Assembly (NCBI GenBank): GCA_030867875.1
Contig: JAOWCC010000655.1
Location: 6,363,083-6,427,082, forward strand
From: Actinernus sp. WN-2022
Taxonomy: Eukaryota; Cnidaria; Anthozoa; Actiniaria; Actinernidae
Length of the DNA stretch: 64,000 nucleotides
Reading direction: 5' to 3'
A program made the translations under genes and the position numbers. The stretch's first letter is position 1. Each line of letters opens with the position of its first letter. Under the pieces are notes generated by a model. That model was not told the DNA's origin. It saw only the letters and a list, made by a program, of their open reading frames with translations, and ran no database searches. Positions 1 to 11,655 of the stretch are shown here, one piece after another.

Positions 1-1017
1 TTGCAGTATGTGTTTAGAAGCGTGCCAACATATCGCGACTCAAAGATCGCTGAAACACAGACTGAAGAGTTTCAGTACATGTTTAGAAATCAGACTTATC
101 AAGCCCCAAACAAAGAATACTTCAACTCAGACGATAAAGTTAGATTTTATACCGGTCTCCCTTCATATGAAATACTTATGGTTGTGTTTGAACATGTTGC
201 GCCCTATGTATCTCGTCGATCTCAGTGTCTGGACAGCTTCCAGGAATTTATCATGGTTGTGATGAAACTGCGGCTAAACATGCCTTTCCAAGATCTGGCC
301 TACCGGTTTCTAGTTTCCCTTTCTACTGTTTCAAGGATATTTACTGCCTGGATTGTAGTCTTAGATACTAGATTGTCGTGTTTTGTTACATGGCCTGACA
401 GAGAGAGCTTGTGGAAAACTATGCCTATGTGTTTTCAGTACACATTTGGACGGAAAGTTACTGTTATTATTGACTGCTTTGAGGTGTTTGTGGAGAAACC
501 TTCAAATCTAATGGCGCGTGCACAGACCTTTTCGTCATACAAGCACCATAATACGATAAAAGTGCTTATTGGCATTACACCACAAGGATCCATCTCATTT
601 GTATCAGAGGCTTGGGGTGGTCGCACATCTGACAAATTCCTGACAGAGAACTGTGGTTTTTTGGACAAACTGGTACCAGGGGACACAGTGATGGCTGACA
701 GGGGCTTTACCATTGCTGAAAGTGTTGGTTTAAAGCAAGGGAAGCTTGTTATACCAGCATTTACAAAAGGGAAAGCCCAGCTAGACCCAGTGGATGTAGA
801 AAGGTCGAGGGGAATTGCGAATGTCAGGATTCACGTCGAAAGAGTGATTGGACTACTGCGCAGAAAGTACACTATTTTAGAAGGAATTATTCCCACAGAC
901 TACCTAGTTTGTCGTTCAACTGGACCTGCAGAGGTACAGGTACCTATAATTGACAGAATTATAACGGTATGCTCTGCTTTTGTAAATTTTTGTCCTCCAA
1001 TTGTACCATTTGATTAG
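1..1017 (+). CDS. DDE transposase (DDE_Tnp_4; ISL2EU-like), 5' end outside window
   Basis: This reading frame is open from the first base, so the protein is cut at its N-terminus and the first codon (TTG) is not a proposed start. A helix-turn-helix region near residues 80-115 is followed by the DDE nuclease core: Asp158 in VIIDCFEVF, Asp233 in MADRGF and Glu280 in HVERVIG. This is the signature of the DDE_Tnp_4 domain, which cuts and pastes the element at its terminal repeats in the nucleus. The frame has no internal stop and ends in PIVPFD, so the part seen looks intact. The next gene, on the opposite strand and converging on it, encodes a YqaJ-type nuclease. That pairing is known for the ISL2EU (IS4EU) superfamily, which supports this assignment over Harbinger. 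An upstream THAP or other DNA-binding exon may lie outside the window. Confidence 0.85.
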   Translation: MQYVFRSVPTYRDSKIAETQTEEFQYMFRNQTYQAPNKEYFNSDDKVRFYTGLPSYEILMVVFEHVAPYVSRRSQCLDSFQEFIMVVMKLRLNMPFQDLAYRFLVSLSTVSRIFTAWIVVLDTRLSCFVTWPDRESLWKTMPMCFQYTFGRKVTVIIDCFEVFVEKPSNLMARAQTFSSYKHHNTIKVLIGITPQGSISFVSEAWGGRTSDKFLTENCGFLDKLVPGDTVMADRGFTIAESVGLKQGKLVIPAFTKGKAQLDPVDVERSRGIANVRIHVERVIGLLRRKYTILEGIIPTDYLVCRSTGPAEVQVPIIDRIITVCSAFVNFCPPIVPFD

Positions 1018-1245
1018 GATTTTTTTCAATTGTTCTAGTGTTATAATATAATGTTTTATTATCCCACTAAACCTTGTATTCCAATCAGAAGTGAGAGAAA
1101 TTTTCCTGATATCATGGACAGTTGCACAAGCATAACTATAACAAAAAAAGAAAAGATGGGGAAAAGTTTTGTGAAGAAACCAATGAATGGCTTCCCGGTG
1201 AAAACAAACTTCAAGTCAGTGGGATAATAATAAAATATTATAGTA

Positions 1246-1645
1246 CAATAGAGTACCGAAGTGATGACGTCATAAATAATAAATTTTCCCTTTAACAACA
1301 TTTGACCACAGTTGCAGAAAGAACACGATAAAAGAACATTACATAGCAAAAATGAGGTGAATAAGATGAAAAGCGGCCGAGATATGGGCATTGGAATATA
1401 TAATATTCTTTAACAAAACTATGTATTTTTGTCCTGGTTCCTAAGTTTATGAGCCAGTACAAAAATACAGTGATTTGTTAAAGAAAAGTATATATTCCAA
1501 TGCCCATATCTCAGCTGCTTTTCATCGTATACACCTCATTTTTGGTATGTAATGTTCTTTTATATTGCTCTTTCTGAATCAGTGGTCCAAACATTCTACA
1601 TCTAAATTTTGCAAATTTGTGACGTCACACTTCGGTACTCTATTG
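1246..1645. repeat. 400-bp fold-back MITE in the spacer between the two ISL2EU genes
   Basis: The two halves are imperfect reverse complements. The left end CAATAGAGTACCGAAGTG is matched by CACTTCGGTACTCTATTG at the right end, and GGGCATTGGAATAT near 1385 is matched by ATATTCCAATGCCC near 1495. The loop is about 90 bp. TGACGTCA-like sites lie near both ends. No transposase is encoded, so this is a non-autonomous palindromic element. The short open frame across it is a by-product of the palindrome. Confidence 0.8.
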
Positions 1646-2418
1646 ATGTTCTCTTCCGATAGATATCAGGGCTTCTCAACCTTGTCTCGCCAAAATACAA
1701 ACCCTGTCTTGTCAAACCTGCCCTGATATTTCACTGAAGCAAACAAAAATTGCCCAGTATGTACACTCTGATTGGTTGAAAATCCAGGGAGGTACATGGC
1801 TGGCCTATTTCATAAAAGAAATTAGCACACATTTCTCATTTTACCATAACATGATGTGAAAACTGGTTGAACGGCAAAAAACTGTGGAAATACTCACTCC
1901 CAAAGGGGCTCGTATTCCCACATAATTAGCCATTCTCCCATGATAATTTTATGTGTGGTACCATCACATGGTACATGGAAAAATGTGTGCTATTTCGTAA
2001 ATAATAGTACAGAGAAATAGCAGCACAAGGTCTTTTTGTAGACAGACCCTGAGATCCAACTGTTAATTATAATAATAAATAATTCCACCTTCTTGCAGTA
2101 AAAACCAACTAAATAAAATAAAAATAAATGTACAATTAAAAGTAATTGTGGATTTTAGAATAAAACTATGGCTAATTCACAGGAGTACAAAAACTTTGTT
2201 CAGATGCCTATGTAACATAGAGTGCAAACAATATATCTGTGAAACATTAGTGCCACAAAATTGCACAAATTTGTACAATTTTGTAAATAGTCAATTTCGT
2301 CTAGACAGACAAATAGGTGAAAAATCAGCTAGGCATAAACCACTAAATTGTACAAATGTGCAATTTGTATTTCACGGATATATCATTTGCACTCTATTCG
2401 AACCATTAACTATTTATA
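1646..2418. other. Spacer between converging transposon genes
   Basis: This AT-rich stretch has no convincing reading frame. It holds the presumed 3' untranslated regions of the flanking + and - genes. Short inverted copies of a TATCAGGGC motif (near 1663 and 1722) and several AATAAA-type signals are visible, but no terminal repeat was recognised. Confidence 0.5.
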
Positions 2419-5172
2419 CTAAAAGATGGGGAACATGCTAATTGATCCAATTTGCAAACATTGCAATAAATGTGGGCGCATTCTAGGGATATCAAATGTT
2501 ACATGCCTTGGATCAGTTGCAAAAATTAAACACGTAGCAAATGCAATGGAAAAAACACCACAGTCGCTACCATTTCTCTGCTGCTGTACAGGTACATAGT
2601 CCAGTGAAACTAAATGTCCACCAAGCAAATCATTTGCCTGTTCTTCTATTTCCTGGCTAATAGCATCATCATAATAACTATCATAAAGGTTTACCATGCC
2701 AGGCAAACAACCCACAGAACTGATGCAAACCCAGTGATCTGTACCAGAATGCAAAATCTGGATACATTCTGCTGAAACTACATCAAAGTTTCGCACGCGC
2801 CCTAGTGTTGGGCGCTGCAGTCCCTCAACTGATGGATTGACTTTCTGTAGTAGCACTTGTGCAGCTTGCACAATGTCACCAGAAAGCCAACCTCCAGGAT
2901 CCCTGATAAGGTCATAATCAGCATCCACCAAATGTGCAAGAGTTCCAAATTTATCAATTGGTCCTGTTGTTTTGTTAGTAATGACAACATTGTCCTCATC
3001 ACCGCTCGAATCACTCAACTCACCAGTAGCAGCCGACACTGTCGGTGACGCAGAAGAAGTACAAGAAGTAGATGGCTTTGTCTTTTTCCCTTTGCAGGCC
3101 TTGCATTGCCATGTTGTTTTAGAATTATTGGGCATCCTTTTCAGCCCCAAACAACTAATATGGAAGTACCGTCCATGGTCACACCCAGTATTGTGACACT
3201 CAACCAATTTGTCTCCTGGAGATGGTTTTGCATTGCAGAGACAAATATTGGTGCAGAGCATGGCAGCCTGGTTCACTAGTGCTTTCCCTTTGGCTGATGT
3301 AGCCTTCCTGGCCACACGCTTAAACTCTGGTAGCCTGCTGCAGTGGGGACAGTACCAGGTATTCTTCATTGGTACTCCACTTATTGCCAAACATGCCTTG
3401 TGAAATCGTCCATAAGGGCACCCTGGGTTGCTACAGGAAACATCATCTGCACTGCTCTGCTCTCTGCAAAAGCAGATGCTATCAATCCCTGGAGCCTTTA
3501 TGACCACATCGCACTTTCTTGTGTACCACCGGCCCAGGATCTCAGGGAGAATGCATATTCTCCAGAACGATTGTAGTTTCACCATAACAGTACTTGTGTG
3601 TTCCATATCAGGACTAATTCGGTCGCATAGTAAATGGGCATTGCCCTCCACATCAAATGTACAAACAACAAAGTCACAGTATTTCCTCTCTGGAAGAGTA
3701 AATAACTGTTGCTGGACTTGGTGGTAATAATTATGCGTTTTCTTCAACTTAAAGACCCCATCCACCTTTTCCAGACACGCACTCTTTTTATTGGCATACT
3801 CGTCAAAGTCATTATCGATTATAGAAACTGGACATTTGATTTCCCCGCATCCCAATCCACAACAATCGCAAGACATAAAAAAGTCAGGTGTGGCATGGAT
3901 AAAAGGGTACTGCTTATTGATAAACAGGCCACATCGCTGAATCTGAAAGTTAACATGATTTCCCTTCATGTGTGCCTCATAAGCCTTAATGGCAGGTTCC
4001 TCATATTTGCACCCATGCCTTGTCGCCTTTGTGTTCACTTTGTACAAATGGGGGTAACAAATTGACTTCAGCAGTGATTGCGGCGGCTGTGCAAGGTTGC
4101 TGTGGAATACTGCGCCGCTAACAGATGCACCAATCCGTCCAGCTCGATGCCTAAAAAAGCCTGGACCCCTTGCTTGTGACCTTGTATCTTTCTCAACCGT
4201 CTCGATATCCTCATCAGAAATATTGACATGTACATCTAAACATTTGCGCAAAAGATCAGGATATTCGAGGTCTAAATTACTTGGTTCATAGAGATCCGTT
4301 AGTACTGGGACGTTGCGGCTTTTTGACACAAATTGATCGGCATGTTTCTTGACTAAACTTAACGCCACAGCCTTTGTTTTGCATTGGTTCAGCTTGTCAT
4401 AAAATGTCACAATTTCCGCTGCTGAAACTTGAGGTGTCGGGGTTTGCTTTTGTGAACCAGTAGCACTAGTGGGTCGTTCTTGTGAGCTTATGCTTCCATC
4501 AAATGAATCTATTTCACTATCTATGTTTTCTTTCAGCTTTTTAGCCGAAGTAAAGTCGATGTCTTTTATCCTCGCATAAGAAACTTCGCTCACATAAGTT
4601 GGAAGCATCCATGTACACTTTACTTGCGTGCACGCTAACTTCCTATTGATTCGTGTCCAACATTCAATGTAAAATAGAACGCTCGCAACATGCGAGCAAG
4701 ATTCTGCCAACCCTGCTTTGCATCCTAAACAATGCACAGATAGAATGGTTCCATCAGTCCCGATTATTAGCCACACGTCCACAAGAGGGTCGTTCATTCG
4801 TTGTGAGTGTCTAATGCGCGCTACAACAACGTGCTTTCCGGCGATCACCTTCCCTTTTACCGAAGCCACAAAACCAGATACCACTTGATTGTATGCTTCC
4901 AAACTCTTGTAGCTCTTGAATTGGTCATTGGTGTAATAGCTTGTTTGGAGGACCAAATAACTGAACAAATCCGACTGTTCTACTGGCGGCAAACATTCGG
5001 GATCGAACTCATCGCTTGGGATAATGGCCGGGTCGATTCCTATCACCGAAATTTTCTCGAGATATCGCAGCTTAATGCGGCTTTCCAAGGCCAAAGCATA
5101 CTTGGAGAGCACTGGTATATTCTTGCTGTGCCTTTCTAGCTCGTCTTTCTTGATTTTCTCGGACGAATTCAT
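2419..5172 (-). CDS. SWIM-YqaJ nuclease-PHD-PHD-Ulp1 protease protein of an ISL2EU-type transposon
   Basis: One uninterrupted exon gives about 917 residues from the Met at 5172; the frame is open to 5325, but the extra 51 residues look like upstream sequence. Numbering from 5325, a SWIM zinc finger (C-x-x-C...CSH) lies at 199-212. A YqaJ/lambda-exonuclease fold lies at about 386-600, with GCKYEEPA (Glu442), ATPDFF (Asp481) and GEIKCP (Glu495, Lys497). Two PHD fingers lie at about 618-662 and 695-744. A Ulp1/C48 cysteine protease domain lies at about 815-960, with DHW (His864), LYDSYYDD (Asp882), QQQ (914-916) and SDCGVF (Cys922). All the expected catalytic residues of nuclease and protease appear present. 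YqaJ partners are known for ISL2EU elements. The PHD fingers suggest chromatin binding and Ulp1 suggests SUMO or related cleavage; both roles are inferred. It converges on the transposase at 1-1017. Confidence 0.85.
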   Translation of the reverse strand: MNSSEKIKKDELERHSKNIPVLSKYALALESRIKLRYLEKISVIGIDPAIIPSDEFDPECLPPVEQSDLFSYLVLQTSYYTNDQFKSYKSLEAYNQVVSGFVASVKGKVIAGKHVVVARIRHSQRMNDPLVDVWLIIGTDGTILSVHCLGCKAGLAESCSHVASVLFYIECWTRINRKLACTQVKCTWMLPTYVSEVSYARIKDIDFTSAKKLKENIDSEIDSFDGSISSQERPTSATGSQKQTPTPQVSAAEIVTFYDKLNQCKTKAVALSLVKKHADQFVSKSRNVPVLTDLYEPSNLDLEYPDLLRKCLDVHVNISDEDIETVEKDTRSQARGPGFFRHRAGRIGASVSGAVFHSNLAQPPQSLLKSICYPHLYKVNTKATRHGCKYEEPAIKAYEAHMKGNHVNFQIQRCGLFINKQYPFIHATPDFFMSCDCCGLGCGEIKCPVSIIDNDFDEYANKKSACLEKVDGVFKLKKTHNYYHQVQQQLFTLPERKYCDFVVCTFDVEGNAHLLCDRISPDMEHTSTVMVKLQSFWRICILPEILGRWYTRKCDVVIKAPGIDSICFCREQSSADDVSCSNPGCPYGRFHKACLAISGVPMKNTWYCPHCSRLPEFKRVARKATSAKGKALVNQAAMLCTNICLCNAKPSPGDKLVECHNTGCDHGRYFHISCLGLKRMPNNSKTTWQCKACKGKKTKPSTSCTSSASPTVSAATGELSDSSGDEDNVVITNKTTGPIDKFGTLAHLVDADYDLIRDPGGWLSGDIVQAAQVLLQKVNPSVEGLQRPTLGRVRNFDVVSAECIQILHSGTDHWVCISSVGCLPGMVNLYDSYYDDAISQEIEEQANDLLGGHLVSLDYVPVQQQRNGSDCGVFSIAFATCLIFATDPRHVTFDIPRMRPHLLQCLQIGSISMFPIF

Positions 5173-5325
5173 GCTTAATGTCGATAAAAACGGGAAAGTA
5201 CTACAGAAGTGGCCTACGATCACAATAAATTTCACACTCTGAGGGGCACAAACATGGCGGCCGTCCATATTTGGAGAGGCCTGTGACGTCACGTGAAAGC
5301 CAAGAATATATTCGCTCCAATTCAT

Positions 5326-5731
5326 CCCTTTTGCCTCGAGCCAATTATCATCCTGAAATAGACAAATTTTAAAAAATGCTGAGGAACTCTATAATAACAA
5401 TAATAATAATAATAATTAACGATGATCATAGAAATAATACAATCATTAATTAATTAATGTTCGGTATGTAGCGCATAGTCAAAGGAATAAAAATCAGTCG
5501 ATATATGTAAGTTCGTCCAACTAGATGAAATATTTGCGCGAGTCCAACATCAATTCTCAAGACAATCTTTCAAAAGAATTCAATTCAAACTGCAGCAACA
5601 GTTATGGGAAAAGAACAGGTATCTCTAATTTTAGTCAGATATTTACAACATCAAAAGGCACATGGACATGCTAATATTTCAATTGAAAATGTTGGATTCC
5701 TAGTGGATAAAGAATTAGGTTGGCTTGGACT
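5326..5731. other. Non-coding flank with AAT microsatellite
   Basis: No gene is seen. An (AAT)n-like microsatellite lies at about 5394-5418. The right terminal repeat of the ISL2EU element should be here, but it cannot be identified because the left end is outside the window. Confidence 0.5.
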
Positions 5732-6427
5732 TCACCTGATGATGTGGTAGAAGATGGATCTAATGGTAAAGGCTGTGCTGACATCAAAGCAGCCGTCAGT
5801 GCATGGAATGAAGTTCAGGGGGTTAAACCCCTGAAAATTGCTAAGTAGCAGAGCCATGCCCATGAAAGTACTGTGATAATCGAACACGTCATCTTTGACA
5901 TCAGGATTTTCATCAGTTGGATCATGTAGGGTATTTATAAGTATGGGAGCATGAAGAATATCTGGGGGCAGGTCATGTGACATTTCGTGTCTGCGTCTAC
6001 AAGCTCCATCTTGTTTAAATGAGTACGTGCATTCATCATTACTGCACGGATATCGTCCATCTGTAGTGATAGCCTGGTTGTCTTTAGCATGTTCCCACTG
6101 CTGTGGGGTTGCAATATTAACAGCATGTGATGAGTACAGGTGTGGGTCAATAACATAGCAACACAGAAACTCCCTGATAACACGGGCTAAATAATGCTGC
6201 CGAACTGGTCCCATCCTCAGTTGAAGTGTGTCCGTAATTCCCTGTTTTGTTGGCTTATCCTCGAGAGATTTCATGCCCAAAAAATGAAGGGAAGCTACAA
6301 GGATATGAGCATCTAGAACAAGGTTCACAAAACGCTTGCATTGTGCAGGTTTGCTGTGACTGTCAGTGACAAAGTCACGCCAGTTAACTTGATTTTCTAT
6401 CGTACATCCACAAAAGAATGCACTGAG
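5732..6427 (-). pseudogene. DUF6589-family protein, C-terminal exon
   Basis: The frame runs upstream of its first Met to about 6427, where a CCCTCAG acceptor can be placed before sequence reading FFCGC and NWRDFVTDSHSK. The conserved stretch then reads LVLDAHILVASLHFLGM. A C2H2-like motif, C-SNDEC-(11)-CRRRHEMSH, lies near residues 95-120, followed by a DPTDENPDVKDDVFDYH segment. This order fits the DUF6589 proteins that are highly multiplied in cnidarian genomes. Their biochemical role is not known. The N-terminal half of the same family lies at 7177-7837 on the same strand, separated by a 750-bp intron or insertion. Family assignment is by recognition rather than alignment. Confidence 0.55.
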
Positions 6428-7176
6428 GGATTAAATGTGGACATACGATAAATTTCTCAGAATACTATGAATTAGGCCAGCCAAATATTTGTTATGTGAT
6501 TGACTGTCACATGCTATGAATCAGATATCAGTTTTTCAGATCTAATGGAGAACTAGCTGTATGTAACTATACTTTTTAACCTCATTTTATCATAAATCCT
6601 CAAATAAGATCCCCTTTGAATACCCCCCCCCCCCCAAAAAAAAAGTGGTCAAGTCAGAAAATGTTGAAGGAGAGTTGTCCTCAGAGACTCTGAGATATTT
6701 AGCAATCTGTCCACACCACCATGAGTTATGAAATCTTAAACAGTAAAAAAAAAAGACAATGACTCCATTGTCACTTAACCTGTTTTCATTCTGAGCCCTT
6801 CAATTTGAAATAAGCACACCAAGGGTTATTATTATAGATCTACAAATCCTGGTAGAGGTGACCATCGTACTTTAAGGGGTTATAGAAAGAAGCTTCATAT
6901 TACATTAACTGTGTTTGGTTCAGGTCTGTTTTACCTTTCCGAGGTATTTTAAGGTATTTTTTAGATGTTCTGATGGTCACCCCTTCCCTTTTTATCTCTC
7001 TCAAATAAATGCCTCTGTTGGAGTAACACACGATTGAGGGTACTGAGTTTGAAATAAACAGGGACATAGCAGGATAGCATTGGGTGGAGGGGGGTGGGGT
7101 GTGTGTGACTTACATCAGAAATTTATTCTCGTGGTGCCAGTCAGCGATCTGAAAGAATATTCCCTCAATCCTCCTT
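6428..7176. other. Intron-like gap inside the DUF6589 locus with a C/A homopolymer
   Basis: No coding signal is seen. A run of 13 C followed by 9-10 A sits at about 6626-6650, and a G-rich stretch lies near 7080-7100. The gap separates the two halves of the DUF6589 locus and may be an intron or an old insertion. Confidence 0.4.
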
Positions 7177-7837
7177 CTAGGAGTGTTCCATTCCCCTCTC
7201 TATTGTTGACTGGTCTCCAGCTACAGGCATGCGAGCAAATACTTTCTCTTCTTCTCCTGTGCTTGACACAAGACCTTGAAGGTATCTTACAATGGCAATC
7301 ATTTCCTCTCCCTTGTTCTCATTTTTGAAGAGGATGCCTAGGTTTGCCTTCTCAGATTTCCCCTTCATTGCCTCACTGTACTTATGAGGGATGTGCTGGG
7401 ACACGATATCCTTGAAGGCTGGTACATGTTCCACTAGGACTCGCGACACAAGCACAGCGAAGTCCCTTAGCAAAGCTTGGTGGTCAGCAATGGAGGGAAG
7501 GAATGTAGCATTGGGCACCTCAAGCAGATCGGCAATTGGCTCGCTATCACAGAGGTTTGTAGCTGGGACACGATCCAGAACAATGTTATGACTACACCAG
7601 TGATGGTCTTTGTTCTGGTTGCCTGAGGTCATGTCAGCTGCTGCGATTCCAATTTGGTGGTTGCGCAGCCTTAGCAGCATTAGCTTGATTGTCACGGAGA
7701 TGAAGTGATACTGCTTCTTTCCGGTTTAGAAACATGGAGTTGTAGTCCTCTCCAATGCTATCCAGGGCTCTGTTTACAGTATTGGGGGAGACATTTACAC
7801 CCAAATGGCTCATTCTGATTATTCCCTGCAGCCACAA
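7177..7837 (-). pseudogene. DUF6589-family protein, N-terminal part with frameshift
   Basis: Two overlapping minus frames describe one protein. The upstream piece (7837-7634) reads RMSHLGVNVSPNTVNRALD, a typical DUF6589 lead-in. The downstream piece (7695-7177) contains NENKGEEMIAIVRYLQ and AGDQSTIERG, matching the family block in which a charged strand is followed by G-D-Q-x-T-x-E-R. The switch of frame near 7640-7690 indicates an indel or a small intron. It pairs with the C-terminal exon at 5732-6427. The protein is probably no longer made intact. The family is repeated and may travel on transposons, but no terminal repeat was found here. Confidence 0.55.
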
Positions 7838-9179
7838 GGAAACAAAATTAATTTAACTCAACTAAATGCTGCGTGTGAGACGTTTGACTCTAGCCTGTCC
7901 ATAAATGTGAAATTATATAGCTCTGGGTATGCTGCCCGATGTTTCCAATTTTCCGATTTTGTACGCATGCGGGCGTAACGAGAGAGACTAGGTTCGACGA
8001 TTAGTCACTTATAGAATAAACGGTGGTGTTCAAGCCAAGTTAAGCCCGATCGGGCGAGATAAGTAAAGTGGATTGGTGACGGCAAAGGTATGTGGAATAG
8101 TAAAGATAAATCAGGGGGGACAAGGAAGACAAGGGAGATTAGAATGCGAAAGGAGGGTGGAGCAAGTAGAGGGGAGGGGTGGTGTGTTTAGTCAAAAATA
8201 TTTAGTAAGGGAGGGGGTGGGTGAATTTTGTCTTTTTTAAATTCCCTCTTTTTAGTATCATTGATATTCCAACCTACCAAATAACGTGACATGAAAAAAA
8301 CAATCTACAACATATATGTCTGTAATCTCCTTTATCTGTAATCTTGCAAATAAACAGACAACACCCTAAAAGATACCACGTTTTGTTACGTAATTGCCTT
8401 TTGTCAAAAGACCCCCTAAATGGGACCATCACTGAAATTTGACACCCTAAAAGGGATGGCCGAGCACCCCTATCAGGTCAGTAGGAGCGTCCCCCCCTCC
8501 CCCGGGCAATTACACTGTATTATACTGCAAGCTCGAGGTTTCTATTTAACAAATAGTGTGTCCCTCAAGGAACTACCGGCTGATAGTTCGAGGCTTATAT
8601 GCTAGTTTTAAGAACATCAAATTTCCAAGGGAAACTATCAGCCAATAGTTCCAAGACAAACACACTCTATTTGTCATTATTGTTCATCACAAAATTGTCT
8701 TCCACTCTCAGCGGGCACTATCGCCTGATAGTTTTCCTCTGCGGACGACAACTATCATGTCACATGATCGATTTTAGCCAATGAGCGCGCACCAAAATTT
8801 TGTGGTGAACTATAATGGCTGATAGCTGACAAGGGGCAACCAGCTCTGAGCCAGTTATCAAAGTCAATAGAAACAGATAGTGAGCCAGTCTAATTGTTTT
8901 AGCATAACCAAGCTGCTGTTCTATCAACTTAGCAATTGACATAACATCAAGAAAACTGAGAACAAATCTCAACAAACAACCAATTTTTGTTCTGCACCCA
9001 CTACATCTTGTGCCCATTACATCTATTGATCGATAAATGTCACTGGTCTAGCCAATCAGATTTTGAGTTTGCCAATAGTCGATGGCTGTGTTATGCTAAC
9101 ACCTGACATCCATATAGTGAGTAGATTAGCCAATCAGATTGCAGCATTGGTGATAGAATGCTTATAGTGAATTAGATAG
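7838..9179. other. Non-coding stretch with small inverted repeats
   Basis: No supported gene. Between about 8546 and 8683 the sequence folds back on itself: AACTACCGGCTGATAGTT on the left is matched by AACTATCAGCCAATAGTT on the right, with flanking copies of an ACAAATAG motif. Related ACTATCRSCTGATAGT-type palindromes recur at about 8700-8830. These look like remnants of a MITE. G-rich tracts lie at 8150-8220. Confidence 0.45.
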
Positions 9180-11655
9180 GATTTGAGCTCAACCATCCAC
9201 ATAATGCATCCCGTATCTGCTTTGCTCCAACATCGTCAACTCCACTGTGCCCTCTGGGTGCGGTTTGATGTGCTTCTTCCTCCCATTCATTGTCAAAGTA
9301 CTCGCCATGGGTTTCACAAATGTTGTGCAAAATACAACAGCTGGGACATTCCTAACTTCCAAGTCAAGGGTCTTTAAGAGACACCGCCATCTACAATTCG
9401 GTCGTCCAAAGCACATTCAATTGTCATCCTTGTTCTGCTTAGCCTATAGTTGAACAGTTTCTGTTCATCTGTTTGCCCGCTACCAGGAAAACCCTTCATG
9501 AGCCATGGGCACAGAGGATATGCAGGATCTCCAACCAAGAACAGCGGAATGCTCACTCCATTGATGTCTTCATTCCATGTAGGAAAAAGGTTGTCATTGG
9601 ATGCAAGTTCAAGTTCATTTTATTTGTACACTGATTATTAGTTGTAACAATAAATAATGTTTATGTATAAAAAGGATAAATAAATACGGAAAGCGGCTTA
9701 AGTGTTCTATAGAGTATGGTGTGTAGTGGTCAAAGTAGCAAAGCTTTCGTGTTGACCACTACCTTTGAGAAGAATAAAAATGCGGTGACAGCCTAAGTTT
9801 AGTAAATACAAACATCAGCAAGGTAGATTTAAGTTTATACTAGACAGTAAAAGAGAAATTAATAGACAGAACGAGGATGAAAATTACTGTTGATTACTTA
9901 ATAAATATTGTTTGTAACACATTTTGAAACTATTAAAATTTAAACTTTTGATCGTAATTGGTATGTTCTCCCATATTTTAGAAGTCATAAACTTAAAAGT
10001 GTGTTGGCCATAATTCGTTCGTAAAAATGGTCTGTAAAGATTTTGATTAGCAGAATACCTGGTATTATACGAATGGACATCAGAAACTGGTTTGATAATA
10101 TCATGAAAAACAGTAGGAATTTTGGCTTTGTTGTTAATTATTTGAAAAGCAAAGGTGGCCATTTTAAACTTAAAGATATTGTCCAATTTTAGAATTCCGA
10201 GTATTAGATAAAATGGAATAGCACTTTCTCTTTGGTTAGCGAAGAAGATACTACGTATACATTTGTTTTGTTTAGTGGATGTTTTAGACAGTTTAGTCTT
10301 ATAAGTATTGCCCCAACTCATTAATCCATAGTTTAGATAGGGATAAATCATAGTATAGTAAATTTGTTTAATTGTTTTCAGGTCTACATAATGTCGTAAG
10401 TTGTTTATAATTCCAATTTTTTTAGAAATTTTATTATTAATATGTTTAATTTGAGTATTCCAATTTAAATGGTCATCAATGTATACACCAAGATACTTAA
10501 TGTAGCTTTTCTGTTCCATTTTAAGTGTGGTCATGCTAATTTTTGCAGTAGTCCTAGGTGAGGTAATGAGCATATAGTTAGTCTTTTTAAGATTAAGTGA
10601 TAATTTATTAATAACACAATAATTAAGTACATATTTCAATTCACTATTTATGACAGATTCCAGTTCCTTTTGGTTATTGCAAGTATAGAATATGTTGGTG
10701 TCATCAGCAAATATTCGAAATGAGAGTTTCTTTGCAGAATTCGGCATATCATTTATATAAAGTAGGAATAGTAGAGGTCCTAAAGTAGAGCCTTGTGGTA
10801 CACCACAGGTAATATCTAACATGGAAGAATGTGCCTTTTCATAAATGGGAGAATTCTGAAGTACATACGAGTCATGATGTTTCCCAGGCTGACCAACACT
10901 TATATCAGTAAAGACATAGTTATCGTCACAAACAGCCTGCAAGATAACAGAGTGAAAGAACTTCCTGTTAAAGTAATCGGAATGGTGTTCACTGGGGGCG
11001 ATTATTGGAATATGAGTCTCATCAACAGCATTACTCTTCTCAGGCTGGCTCCCTTTGGGAATTCAACGTACTTCGGTCCCAAGATGGTATTGATACTTTC
11101 AACAACAGCGTGAAAGATAGTGCACGCCGTCGAACGACCTACACTAAATAACAGCCCCAGGCTCCTAAACTCGATGTTTGTGGCCAGCTTCCACAGAGTA
11201 ATCATTACTCTTTTCTCCACAGGTATCACAGAGCGAAAGCTTGTTGATACCTTTTCTATGGCAGGTCGTAGGGTATCACAGATGTGCATAAATGTTTGCT
11301 GGGTCATCCTTACGTTTTGATACCAGTCTCTTGCCGTCCATGTTGTGCTAATATCTTCCCAGATATCGGACTTCCTTGCTTTGATCCACGTTGACCTCAC
11401 GCAGTTTTTGCGCTGCAACTGAGAGAGACAGAACAACAAGCTCCTTCGTCTTTGTACAGAGCGATGCCTTTGAGCTCGGCGAAGCCGGACACGGAAATCT
11501 TCAACATTGCGGATTAATTGTATGCGGCGAAGGTTCCTCTGTCGTCTTACACTATTTTCTCTCTGTTTTCTCGTTCTTCTAAAACTCGAGATAAGAGTAA
11601 ACCAGTACAGTATTGTGTTTATATATAATGTTGCAATTAAAAATGCGGCCGCCAT
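9180..11655 (-). pseudogene. PIF/Harbinger transposase, frameshifted and split by a LINE
   Basis: The N-terminal part (11655-11002) carries an arginine-rich basic region and the helical domain with WTARDWYQNVRM and GRSTACTIFHAV. A frameshift near 11020 leads into VDETHIPI (first catalytic Asp region) and NRKFFHSVILQAVCD. A LINE then interrupts the gene between about 10830 and 9618. Downstream the gene resumes with FPTWNEDINGVSIP, FLVGDPAYPL (second Asp) and MTIECA (catalytic Glu). Two more frame changes precede LHNICETHGEYFDNEW and the C-terminus near 9180. Harbinger transposases excise and insert the element at 3-bp targets. With at least three frameshifts plus the insertion it is dead. No terminal repeats were recognised. 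Confidence 0.8.
9618..10830 (-). mobile_element. 5'-truncated CR1/L2-type LINE inserted in the Harbinger gene
   Basis: The element starts inside the reverse transcriptase at CGVPQGSTLGPLLF and runs through the catalytic FADDTN box, KYLGVYIDDHLNW, and the C-terminal region ending QYLLSNQQ at 9884, with no stop in that part. A 3' untranslated tail of about 250 bp ends in tandem TGAACT-like units (near 9618-9635), the usual kind of microsatellite tail of CR1/L2-group LINEs. The endonuclease and upstream RT are missing, as expected from target-primed reverse transcription that stopped early. The first residues of the frame (FTDISVGQPGKHHDSYV) belong to the host Harbinger gene, so the apparent 352-residue protein is a chance fusion. 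Confidence 0.8.

Noticed and set aside
1059..1391. 110-residue minus frame rich in Leu/Phe
   Set aside because: It lies across the palindrome of the 1246-1645 MITE and its flank; it looks like a chance hydrophobic translation with no family signature.
9884..10942. 352-residue single protein
   Set aside because: It joins a Harbinger segment to an inserted LINE RT, so it is annotated as two elements.
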